Source: Gammaproteobacteria bacterium UBA6968 (lineage in GTDB: Bacteria > Pseudomonadota > Gammaproteobacteria > Pseudomonadales > Azotimanducaceae). Taken from it: a stretch of 16,528 nt of DNA. A model generated the notes under the pieces. That model did no database searches. It had not been told where the DNA came from and was given only the letters and a program-made list of their open reading frames with translations. This document shows positions 1-6,674 of this stretch, piece by piece (position 1 is the first letter of the stretch; each line of letters begins with the position of its first letter). Made by a program: the position numbers and the translations under genes. The DNA is taken from NCBI GenBank assembly GCA_002450255.1, contig DJYW01000108.1, positions 1 through 16,528 on the forward strand. Direction: 5' to 3'.

Positions 1-1
1 C

Positions 2-1096
2 GGTTTTTGGGAGTATAACGGTGCGCAAGCCAATAACGAGCCCATCGATCTGCTACTTCTGCTCGGTGATAGCGCTTATCCGAGCGGCACCGATGCGCAG
101 TGGCAAGGAGCCTATTTCGACGTGTACCCGGAGGTCATTAATAAAACGATGACCCTGCCGACGATTGGGAATCACGATATGGGTAATGGTTTGCTTGATA
201 TCTGCTTGTTCCAAAAGATTCCTGGCTGTGAAAAAGGTCCGGTTGAAATGAGCATCGGTGGGGTGAGTTTTTCTGCCGACGTGAATAGCTATGACAGTGA
301 CGGCGACGGACCCGATGTCGGCGGCATGCCCTATTTGCGGATATTTGATTTGCCGTCTCAAGGTGAGTTAGGTGGTGTGCCGAGCGGCACTGAACAATAT
401 TATTCTGCCGACTACGGAAATCTGCACATCGTTAGTCTCGACTCGCAGTTGTCGACGCAAAATCCGCAGCAAATGAGCGCGATGCACGACTGGCTGGTGG
501 AAGACTTAAGTACCACGCGCCAGCCGTGGAAGGTTGTCATCTTTCATCATCCGCCATATTCAAAAGGCGAAAACCACAATTCGGATCTGGAGCAAAGAGA
601 AATCGATATGCGTCAGGTTTTTGCGCCGGTGTTTGAAGACTATGGCGTGGATGTGGTGTATTCCGGCCACTCGCATTCCTATGAGCGCAGCTGGTACTTG
701 AACGGTCATTACGGCATGTCGGATACCTTTGACGCAACAGTACACGCGCAACTGGACGCCACCGGGTCACCCAGTCTTGGACAAACAGCGAGCCCCTATT
801 CTCAGGTTAGCGAAAGATCAGGCAAAGACGACCGGACCGTTTATACGGTTGCGGGGAATGGCGGCAAGGCCGACGTTCTCGCGCCTTGCCCTGAAGGCCA
901 AACCTTGGGGTGTACCATGCCGGATTGGCTGCAACATCCGGCGCACCGAACGTTTACTACAGATGGCGATACGATTTGGTCTAACGGTATCGCTCGGGTA
1001 GGGTCCGTCGTTCTTGACGTGAAAAGAGATCAACTGACCTCGACTATGGTTGATCGTAACGGCGAGGTGCTCGACTACTTCATAATTCAACGCTGA
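2..1096 (+). CDS. Purple acid phosphatase-like metallophosphoesterase, 3' part
   Basis: The reading frame is open from base 2, so the gene starts upstream of the window; the TGA stop is at 1094-1096. The visible 364 residues carry four of the five calcineurin-like metallophosphoesterase blocks: GDSAY (near fragment residue 22), GNHD (near 56), VIFHHPPY, and GHSHSYERS. The last is the form typical of purple acid phosphatases. The first block (DxG) must lie in the missing N-terminal part. Family members hydrolyse phosphomonoesters using a two-metal centre and are usually secreted; a signal peptide cannot be checked here. The region between blocks 2 and 3 has acidic, Gly-rich stretches (such as DSDGDGPD) that look like surface loops. 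The family call is secure; the substrate is unknown. It is separated from the next gene by 339 bp, so it is probably the last gene of its own unit. Confidence 0.88.
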   Translation, partial: GFWEYNGAQANNEPIDLLLLLGDSAYPSGTDAQWQGAYFDVYPEVINKTMTLPTIGNHDMGNGLLDICLFQKIPGCEKGPVEMSIGGVSFSADVNSYDSDGDGPDVGGMPYLRIFDLPSQGELGGVPSGTEQYYSADYGNLHIVSLDSQLSTQNPQQMSAMHDWLVEDLSTTRQPWKVVIFHHPPYSKGENHNSDLEQREIDMRQVFAPVFEDYGVDVVYSGHSHSYERSWYLNGHYGMSDTFDATVHAQLDATGSPSLGQTASPYSQVSERSGKDDRTVYTVAGNGGKADVLAPCPEGQTLGCTMPDWLQHPAHRTFTTDGDTIWSNGIARVGSVVLDVKRDQLTSTMVDRNGEVLDYFIIQR

Positions 1097-1435
1097 GAGC
1101 AGATTGCTTTACGTCAGGATTACACTTATCGCGACGCTGGCATCTAGTGCCGATTTTTTCCATACCTGGCGCCAAATCCGCTGCCAGTTGGGGTGCCACC
1201 CAAGCATACCACCTCGATACCGATCCCAACTCTGATCTAGAATTCGAGTTCGAATCGGAACAATGGACGGCGTTGGCGCAAAGGCATAGGCTCTTCCGCC
1301 AAGCGCGAGCGGTTTCTACGCGGATAGCAAGGACTCGTGGCAGTCCTGAAGCGTTGGTTGTGCATCGGCGTGTTTGCACGAAGGCGAAGAATTCGCGCGA
1401 AAATCCGCACTACATTACGCTGAGGAGAGGGGCAC
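1097..1435. other. Intergenic region with no convincing gene
   Basis: This 339-bp stretch separates the phosphoesterase from the dehalogenase-like gene. Both strands contain open frames of 66 to 99 codons, but none shows a domain, a good ribosome binding site or a plausible composition. The + strand frame from 1147 runs into the next gene's start and includes its Shine-Dalgarno site. A short self-complementary patch near 1240-1256 (GAATTCGAGTTCGAATC) resembles a tRNA T-loop by chance, but no cloverleaf can be drawn. The promoter of the downstream gene probably lies here, but no clear -35/-10 pair was recognised. Confidence 0.5.
1422..1427 (+). promoter_or_regulatory. Ribosome binding site of the dehalogenase-like gene
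   Basis: GAGGAG lies 8 bases before the ATG at 1436 and continues into GAGG. It is a near-perfect Shine-Dalgarno sequence and fixes the start codon. Confidence 0.75.
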
Positions 1436-2395
1436 ATGACTGAGTTTGTACGGACGGCAGATGAGAACTTCGAAGGATTGGCAGGTTTTGCTTATACACC
1501 GAATTATCACATGTGGCAGGACCTACGCATGCATTACGTGGACGAAGGGCCAAAAGATGCACCGGTTATGCTTCTGCTGCACGGTATGCCAACCTGGAGT
1601 TATCTGTACCGCGATATGATCCCTGGCTTGGTAGCAGCTGGTTATCGTTGCATTGCACCGGATCATATGGGCTTTGGCCGCTCAGACAAACCCACTGATA
1701 TTCATTGGTACACCATTGCCCGTCATGTCGAAATCCTGAATTCGTTAATCGTCTCGCTCGATCTCCAACACATCACGTTAGTATGTCAGGACTGGGGTGG
1801 TCCCACAGGTCTTGCGCAAGCGGCGATGATGCCGGAGCGTTTCGATCATATGGTGATCATGAATACCTGGCTACATCATCCCGAGTATGTTTACTCCGAA
1901 GGCATTGCTCGATGGAACGCGGGGTGGCAGGAAGGCGGTCGTTTTAACGTGCCGGAGCCGGACTTGGGTCTATTGCTGGTAATGAGTGCTGGATTGATGT
2001 CGTTCGAAGATTACGGGCCAGCATTTGCGGAAGGCCGTGATCCGCAGCTTAGCGGCGCAGCGGCTGAAATGTACAAAGGCTTTGCAGCCGCTTATAAAGG
2101 ACTGCCGGATGCAGGCTATAACGGCATGCGTCGCTTCCCGCTATCGATTCCGTTAGACAGTTATCACAATGGCAACGCTGCAGCGCAAACGTTGCACTAT
2201 CGAACGCTCTTGAACTGGCAAAAAAGTTGCCACTTTATCTGGGGTTGCCTAGATGATGTCTTTGTCGAATCGTGGGGCCGGCAATGGGCCGGCCAAATGA
2301 ATGCGCGGTTTGACGGGCTACCCGATGCCGGTCACTTCCCACAAAATACGCACGGCGAGAAGCTGGTCGAACTGATTCTAGACGGTAAGCCGTGA
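1436..2395 (+). CDS. Haloalkane dehalogenase-like alpha/beta hydrolase
   Basis: This 319-residue alpha/beta hydrolase most resembles haloalkane dehalogenases of the DhlA (HLD-I) type. The oxyanion-loop motif HGMPTWSYLYR begins at H49, followed by APDHMGFGRSDKP (74-86). The nucleophile elbow QDWGG puts the catalytic Asp at D119 with the halide-binding Trp at W120. The acid is probably D273 in WGCLDD, after strand beta-7 as in HLD-I enzymes, and the base is H300 in DAGHFP. Length matches the family (about 300-310). Two oddities: M51 takes the position of Glu, Gln or Asn in characterised enzymes, and by eye the cap domain (roughly 165-235) has no Trp where DhlA has its second halide-binding Trp. 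It could dehalogenate, but could also be another hydrolase of the clade such as an epoxide hydrolase. It stands alone, with its own strong ribosome binding site. Confidence 0.82.
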   Translation: MTEFVRTADENFEGLAGFAYTPNYHMWQDLRMHYVDEGPKDAPVMLLLHGMPTWSYLYRDMIPGLVAAGYRCIAPDHMGFGRSDKPTDIHWYTIARHVEILNSLIVSLDLQHITLVCQDWGGPTGLAQAAMMPERFDHMVIMNTWLHHPEYVYSEGIARWNAGWQEGGRFNVPEPDLGLLLVMSAGLMSFEDYGPAFAEGRDPQLSGAAAEMYKGFAAAYKGLPDAGYNGMRRFPLSIPLDSYHNGNAAAQTLHYRTLLNWQKSCHFIWGCLDDVFVESWGRQWAGQMNARFDGLPDAGHFPQNTHGEKLVELILDGKP

Positions 2396-2584
2396 CTGAC
2401 TTTCGCTTAGCGGATCAGCGGCTGGCGTAACTCTGATTTGGCAAGCCCGCTTATCCGAATCTGCGGTCGGTATCGCGCGAGAAAAAAGTGTAAGCGAGCA
2501 TTAACGCGTCAAAGATGCGAAAAGCGTAAGACAGAAAAAGCGCAAAAAATTAAACGCAAAAGAGACGAGGCAAAAGAGCAAATA

Positions 2585-2818
2585 ATGAAGCGATTGGGTT
2601 TAATCATGCTGTTACTGGCAGTGACTAGTTACGGGCTTGCGGTATTGGTCGTTTTTCTCCAGCCGGAGGCATCTGCCGGCGCGGTACTTGCCCTGAAGTG
2701 GATGGGTTACAGCTGGCTGCTTGGGCTGATGGGTATTGGTCTCATTTTGATCAGGCTGGTCAGAGAACGACTGGCCAACAAAGAAGACGATTATTATTCG
2801 AGGAATGTGGAGCGGTGA
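2585..2818 (+). CDS. Small two-helix membrane protein, function unknown
   Basis: This 77-residue protein has two hydrophobic segments, roughly residues 4-25 and 36-58, followed by a charged tail (RLVRERLANKEDDYYSRNVER) that is probably cytoplasmic. The ATG at 2585 is preferred: GAGACGAGG lies upstream, although about 14 bases away, and a membrane segment begins at once. The same frame stays open back to a TTG at 2438 and would add 49 very Lys/Arg-rich residues, but that TTG has no ribosome binding site. The gene ends in GTGA, where its TGA overlaps the GTG start of the YbjQ-type gene, so the two are almost certainly co-translated. No family was recognised; role inferred only from coupling to the YbjQ protein. 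Confidence 0.7.
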   Translation: MKRLGLIMLLLAVTSYGLAVLVVFLQPEASAGAVLALKWMGYSWLLGLMGIGLILIRLVRERLANKEDDYYSRNVER

Positions 2819-3129
2819 TTATTTCGACTCAGGATCAACTGGCGGACAGAGAGATCTTAACGACCTTGGGGTTGGTACGCGGCAATACAATTCGAGCGCG
2901 TCACGTAGGTCAGGATATAACCGCCGCCCTGCGCAGTCTGATTGGCGGCGAAGTCACTGAGTACACCAAGCTGATGGCTGAGTCGCGGGAACAGGCTTTG
3001 GATAGAATGCGAGCCGAAGCCGAAAGCCTTGGTGCGGATGCCATACTCGCAGTGCGCTTTGTAACCGCACCGGTTATGCAGGGTGCTTCGGAGCTACTGG
3101 TTTACGGAACGGCTGTTAAGCTTGCTTGA
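2815..3129 (+). CDS. YbjQ/UPF0145 family protein
   Basis: A 104-residue protein of the YbjQ (UPF0145) family, a small domain proposed to bind metals but of unproven function. Family hallmarks seen: a start resembling 'STT..LE' (IISTQDQLADREI), the central RSLIGGEVTEYTKLM corresponding to the GG.s..Y...l block, REQALDRMRAEAESLGADAILAVRF, and the terminal GTAVKL. The frame is open upstream, but the GTG at 2815 is the right start: it matches the family's N-terminus, has GAGGA (2800-2804) ten bases before it, and overlaps the previous stop codon as GTGA. Length is as usual for the family (about 105). It probably forms a two-gene unit with the small membrane protein, perhaps as a soluble partner at the inner membrane; that role is inference. 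Confidence 0.85.
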   Translation: MIISTQDQLADREILTTLGLVRGNTIRARHVGQDITAALRSLIGGEVTEYTKLMAESREQALDRMRAEAESLGADAILAVRFVTAPVMQGASELLVYGTAVKLA

Positions 3130-3137
3130 TCTACACC

Positions 3138-4304
3138 TTATGCCTGCCGCGGCAACTCACGTTCCGCCACTCGTGCAAAGAAACTGCTGCCGTAGACGAT
3201 GGCTTTGTCGTTAAAGTCGTAGCCCGGATTATGCAGTGATCTGCTGTTCTCCCCATTGCCTATGGCCAAGTAACAGCTCGGTACTAACTCCGACATAAAC
3301 GAAAAATCCTCCGATCCCGAGCTGGGCTTGCCCGTGGTGAGTACATTACGTTCACCCACTAAATCCTGGCAGATGGCGCTGGCTACTGAGGTGGCACCTG
3401 CTTCGTTTATTACCGGATGAAACAGCACCTCAAAAAACACGTTTACTTCAGCACCAAAGGCAGTCGCAACGCCTTGGCTGATTTGTTCCACTCGCGTTTT
3501 CACCTCGTCGATGCGTTCTGTCGAAAAGGCTCGGGCTGTACCGGATAACGTTGCGGTTTGCGGTATGACATTGTAAGCATCGCCCGCGCGTAGCTTGGTG
3601 ATGGAGAAAACAACGTTTTCATCAGGCGAAAGCGTTCTGGAGACAATGGATTGTAGCGCCGTTACTAAGTTGGCAGCGATGGGTACTGGATCAATCGTCA
3701 GATGCGGGAAAGCACCGTGACCGCCTTTACCCTGAATGGTGAGATCGAAGATTGCTCCGGCGGCGGTTCGAACGCCGGGCACAGCAGCGAATTGGCCGAC
3801 AGGTAACCCCGGGGCGTTATGCATGGCGTACAGTCGGTCGCATGGAAAATCGCGGAATAGCCCATCGTTAATCATAGCGACAGCACCCCCCAAGCCTTCC
3901 TCGGCGGGCTGAAAAATCAGGTTGATCTGGCCGCTGAAATTGCGACTTTCCGCCAAGTATTTCGCCGCCCCGAGTAGCATTGCTGTGTGACCATCATGGC
4001 CACAGGCATGCATCACGTTGGCGTGTTGGGAGCGGTGCTCAAAGCTGTTGGCCTCTTCTATGGGCAACGCATCCATGTCGGCACGCAGGCCAATAGAGCG
4101 CAAATCATTGCCTTCCCGCAGTACGCCGACCACGCCGGTATTGCCATAACCTCGATGCACCTGAATACCGAATTCATCCAGTTTTGCCGCGACGAAACTC
4201 GCCGTTGCGGTTTCTTTAAAACCCAGTTCGGGTTTAGCGTGAATGGCTCTGCGCCAAGCGATCAGGTCACTCTGAATTGCGACAATTTCTTCAACTAGTT
4301 TCAT
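3138..4304 (-). CDS. M20 family amidohydrolase (hippurate/N-acyl-amino-acid hydrolase type)
   Basis: This 388-residue zinc-dependent amidohydrolase belongs to the M20D group (HipO, IAA-amino-acid hydrolase, AbgA/AmaA relatives), which cleave amide bonds of N-acyl amino acids. Visible metal and catalytic motifs in order: RADMDALP (74-81), MHACGHDGH (98-106) with the Cys ligand C101 and H103, PAEEGLGG (133-140) with the catalytic E135/E136 pair, MHNAPGLP (161-168) with H162, GGHGAFPH in the dimerisation domain, and the C-terminal ligand H358 in SLHNPGYDFND. No signal peptide, so it is cytoplasmic. The start is supported by AGGGGA a few bases upstream. Its 3' end faces the YbjQ gene with only 8 bp between. 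It follows the epoxide hydrolase gene on the same strand after 102 bp, so co-transcription is possible but not shown. Substrate unknown. Confidence 0.92.
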   Translation of the reverse strand: MKLVEEIVAIQSDLIAWRRAIHAKPELGFKETATASFVAAKLDEFGIQVHRGYGNTGVVGVLREGNDLRSIGLRADMDALPIEEANSFEHRSQHANVMHACGHDGHTAMLLGAAKYLAESRNFSGQINLIFQPAEEGLGGAVAMINDGLFRDFPCDRLYAMHNAPGLPVGQFAAVPGVRTAAGAIFDLTIQGKGGHGAFPHLTIDPVPIAANLVTALQSIVSRTLSPDENVVFSITKLRAGDAYNVIPQTATLSGTARAFSTERIDEVKTRVEQISQGVATAFGAEVNVFFEVLFHPVINEAGATSVASAICQDLVGERNVLTTGKPSSGSEDFSFMSELVPSCYLAIGNGENSRSLHNPGYDFNDKAIVYGSSFFARVAERELPRQA

Positions 4305-4406
4305 TTTGCTTATCCCCTGCGGGTTCCGGCTTAAGCTAACGCATCGCGCAGACCGCGCCAGAGCCTTGGAAGCTGGTCGCTTCTTTTAATCGTTAAGCCT
4401 GGTGCA

Positions 4407-5414
4407 TTAAATTTTTAGATCTATGTCATTCAGCCATTCATGAATGGCTTGATTAACCTCGGCAGGTTTCTCTTGCGCCATCCAGTGACCCGAATCAATA
4501 CGTTTCTCAGTAAGGTTAGGACAGAGTTGGCGCATCGGCTCGGCGAATTGCGTCGTAGTCGTGTCACACACGTAATCGTAGGTCGCGTGAATAAACAATA
4601 CCGGCATGTTGAGCATCTTATCCGCGACTGAATCTGTGTAGTCCTGATTTGCTTCGCCATTGACGTACCAGGAATTCGCGCCAAAGAAACCATTTTGTTC
4701 AAGGTGCTTGGCAAAAATCTGCGCGTCTTCTTCGCTGACCACGTCCTCGTCGATAGGCAGGTCCGGGATGCCGCCCAAAAGCTTGAACCAGCCACCATTT
4801 TTTCGCACAGAAGCCGTAGCAGCTGGTTGGCCTTTGCTGTTTGGGTCACCTTTGCGGAACAGAGCCTTTACCAACCTATAGGGGCTTTCTTCCATCTCGG
4901 CCTGTGCTTCCGCGAAGTTTTCGTAGTAGTGCAGCTGATAATCCCACTGACCAACTGGGTACTCATCCGCTGGGTACAAATCGCGATCTATCGCGTGCTC
5001 GAGATCTTCCGGCCGCCCGGAAAAGCCGTAAGGCACGCATAGGCTAGCGACCGCAGCCACATAATCCGGATGATGCAGTGCCATATTCCAAGCGACTGGT
5101 GATCCCCAGTCATGACCAACCCATACTGCCTGGTCCCGCCCGAAGCTCTTAAACAGCGCGACCATGTCGGCAATGATTTCTGCCTGGGTATACGCCTCGT
5201 GGGTAGTGTGTACGGTTGAATTGCCATAGCCGCGCATGTCTGGCGCAACCGCAAGATAACCTAGCTCGCCGAAGTATTTGAGTTGATGACGCCAACTTAG
5301 AGATAGCTCAGGCCAGCCATGGGTCATGATCAGAAGTGGTCCGTCAGCGGGACCGCAGGATCGGTAAAAAGTGGTGTGTCGTTCGCTTTGAATGTGGTTT
5401 GTTGTGATTTCCAT
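4407..5414 (-). CDS. Epoxide hydrolase-like alpha/beta hydrolase
   Basis: A 335-residue alpha/beta hydrolase resembling the C-terminal domain of soluble epoxide hydrolases, which open epoxides to vicinal diols. HGWPE at 32-36 supplies the oxyanion hole; APDMRGYGNS follows (57-66). The nucleophile is D102 in GHDWGS. The lid has WDYQLHYYENF, matching the block that carries one catalytic Tyr, and NSWYVN, matching the region of the second Tyr. The acid is D280 in ATYDYV, and the base is H310 in SGHWMAQEKP. The whole triad and lid tyrosines are present, so activity is expected. No signal peptide. The ATG at 5414 has AGGA about 8 bases before it. It begins a - strand unit, divergent from the PhyH gene, possibly continuing into the M20 hydrolase. 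Confidence 0.9.
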   Translation of the reverse strand: MEITTNHIQSERHTTFYRSCGPADGPLLIMTHGWPELSLSWRHQLKYFGELGYLAVAPDMRGYGNSTVHTTHEAYTQAEIIADMVALFKSFGRDQAVWVGHDWGSPVAWNMALHHPDYVAAVASLCVPYGFSGRPEDLEHAIDRDLYPADEYPVGQWDYQLHYYENFAEAQAEMEESPYRLVKALFRKGDPNSKGQPAATASVRKNGGWFKLLGGIPDLPIDEDVVSEEDAQIFAKHLEQNGFFGANSWYVNGEANQDYTDSVADKMLNMPVLFIHATYDYVCDTTTTQFAEPMRQLCPNLTEKRIDSGHWMAQEKPAEVNQAIHEWLNDIDLKI

Positions 5415-5798
5415 AGAGTCCTAATCCCTTTTCAATAGACAAATAAATCGCTCAAAACGCTGCAGTCATCCGCATAATCGGCTTGTTTTGAAAAGTGCTA
5501 GAGATAAAGTCTCGGCTCGCAATATGGCCGTACGACCGGATACAGGAAAATACCGCAAACCATCCTGCGATCTTGCAGCTCGGTGACTTGAGCCCGCGCG
5601 CTGACGGCAGCATAACCTAATTTATTGCAGTACTCTGTAGTGCTTATCCGCTGAATACACTTTAGTCTAGGTACGCAGAGAATGTTCCGACAGCCCAAGT
5701 CGTAGCGGGGGATAAAACGCATGGCTTGATAGATTAACGTTTGAGATCGGGCTTAAGATGCTTGAATCGCTCACGGTAGTCTCTAGGGAGAATAACAA

Positions 5799-5826
5799 GC
5801 GCTAAAGCGCTAAAGCGCTAAAGCGC
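5799..5826 (+). repeat. Tandem octamer repeat GCGCTAAA in the leader of the PhyH gene
   Basis: Three perfect head-to-tail copies of GCGCTAAA (5799-5822) are followed by a fourth partial GCGC, ending 13 bases before the Shine-Dalgarno site of the PhyH gene. Each junction contains the palindrome AGCGCT, so the array can fold in several registers or serve as repeated binding sites. Copy number could change by strand slippage; whether it does is not visible from one sequence. Confidence 0.85.
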
Positions 5827-5839
5827 AAGGGAGCAAAGG

Positions 5840-5846
5840 GGAGGGG
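5840..5846 (+). promoter_or_regulatory. Ribosome binding site of the PhyH gene
   Basis: GGAGGGG, within the purine-rich run AAAGGGGAGGGGAAG, ends three bases before the ATG at 5850. This strong site fixes the start codon. Confidence 0.65.
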
Positions 5847-5849
5847 AAG

Positions 5850-6674
5850 ATGAGTGCGAGTTCTACAGTCGCTGCACCCAAGTTACATCCACGCAATACC
5901 GGTTTCGAATGGCGCAGCGTAAGCCGTTCTTTGACGCGGCTTACTGCAGCGCAGCGCGATCAATACAATGAACACGGCTATGTGCTAGTAAAAGACGTTT
6001 TTTGGGCGGAGGAAATTGCGGCCGTGCAAGCGGCTATTGATCCCTTTGAAGCGGCGTTTGAAACCCGGCTTCGCGAGGAGTTTGGCGGCAAAACCTTCAT
6101 TGCCAAGGCCGATGCTATTACCTTCACGACGCATCTTGTGTTGCAGTCGGAGATCGCTCGCCAGTTCAGCGCCCACCCAGTATTCCGTGAAATATGCCAG
6201 GATTTGCTGACGAGTACGCCGCGTCTCTATTGGGATCAGGCGGTCTACAAGAAACCTGGCAATCCAGAAGAATTTCCGTGGCACCAGGACAACGGCTACA
6301 CCTTTACCGAGCCGCAGCAGTACTTGACCTGCTGGGTGCCTCTTTCTCAGGCGACCGAAGCCAACGGTTGCCCATGGGTGGTGCCCGGACTGCATCGCCA
6401 AGGCACCTTAAATCACGAACTTAAACCGTTGGGTCTGACCTGTTTGGAAGAGCCGAAAGGAGCGGTATGTGTGCCCGGCGAAGTTGGCGATGTCATCGTC
6501 TTTTCGTCACTGACGCCGCATCGCACAGGACCGAACCTCACCCCAGATGTGCGTAAAGCCTATATTTTGCAGTATGCGCCTGATGGCGCAGTGGTACATG
6601 GACATGATGGCATCACCCGAACTGCCGACGATCCGCAGCGTCAATATTTGCTGTCAGATGTTGCCCTCGACTGA
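5850..6674 (+). CDS. Phytanoyl-CoA dioxygenase (PhyH) family oxygenase
   Basis: A 274-residue Fe(II)/2-oxoglutarate-dependent dioxygenase of the PhyH family, which hydroxylates small molecules with 2-oxoglutarate and O2. The iron facial triad is complete: H145 and D147 in WHQDNGYTF, and H224 in LTPHRTGPN. R235 in VRKAYILQY is placed to bind 2-oxoglutarate. The CWVPLSQATEANGCPWVVPGLHRQG block (161-185 region) is the usual core before the distal His. The N-terminal block 'QRDQYNEHGYVLVKDVF' is the usual PhyH opening. Length is normal. It is cytoplasmic. Its TGA overlaps the ATG of the transporter gene (ATG at 6674), so the two are translationally coupled and probably serve one substrate: uptake, then hydroxylation. 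The substrate is unknown; PhyH members act on lipids, compatible solutes, antibiotics and phosphonates. Confidence 0.92.
   Translation: MSASSTVAAPKLHPRNTGFEWRSVSRSLTRLTAAQRDQYNEHGYVLVKDVFWAEEIAAVQAAIDPFEAAFETRLREEFGGKTFIAKADAITFTTHLVLQSEIARQFSAHPVFREICQDLLTSTPRLYWDQAVYKKPGNPEEFPWHQDNGYTFTEPQQYLTCWVPLSQATEANGCPWVVPGLHRQGTLNHELKPLGLTCLEEPKGAVCVPGEVGDVIVFSSLTPHRTGPNLTPDVRKAYILQYAPDGAVVHGHDGITRTADDPQRQYLLSDVALD

Larger units (their letters stand above)
5415..5849. promoter_or_regulatory. Divergent intergenic region with inverted repeats
   Basis: This 435-bp region lies between two divergently read genes (epoxide hydrolase on -, PhyH on +) and should hold both promoters. No clear sigma-70 pair was recognised. 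On the epoxide hydrolase side are two perfect spaced inverted repeats: CTTTTCAA (5428-5435) with TTGAAAAG (5488-5495), and TCAAAAC (5452-5458) with GTTTTGA (5485-5491); these could be operator half-sites or chance in an AT-rich stretch. On the PhyH side is a tandem octamer repeat, listed separately. A 74-codon open frame on the - strand (5498-5722) has no ribosome binding site or domain and is not called. Confidence 0.45.

Noticed and set aside
1237..1262. T-loop-like GTTCGAATC, suggesting a tRNA or attachment site
   Set aside because: The flanking bases do not pair as a T-stem, and no acceptor stem or anticodon arm can be drawn.
1147..1443. A 98-codon + strand open frame between the phosphoesterase and the dehalogenase-like gene
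   Set aside because: No ribosome binding site or recognisable domain, and it runs over the strong Shine-Dalgarno site and the start of the next gene.
4328..4399. Inverted repeat GGCTTAA/TTAAGCC between the epoxide hydrolase and M20 genes
   Set aside because: Arms of 7 bp separated by 58 bp are weak evidence for a hairpin or operator.
5498..5722. A 74-codon - strand open frame in the divergent region
   Set aside because: No ribosome binding site and no family resemblance; the region is better explained as regulatory DNA.
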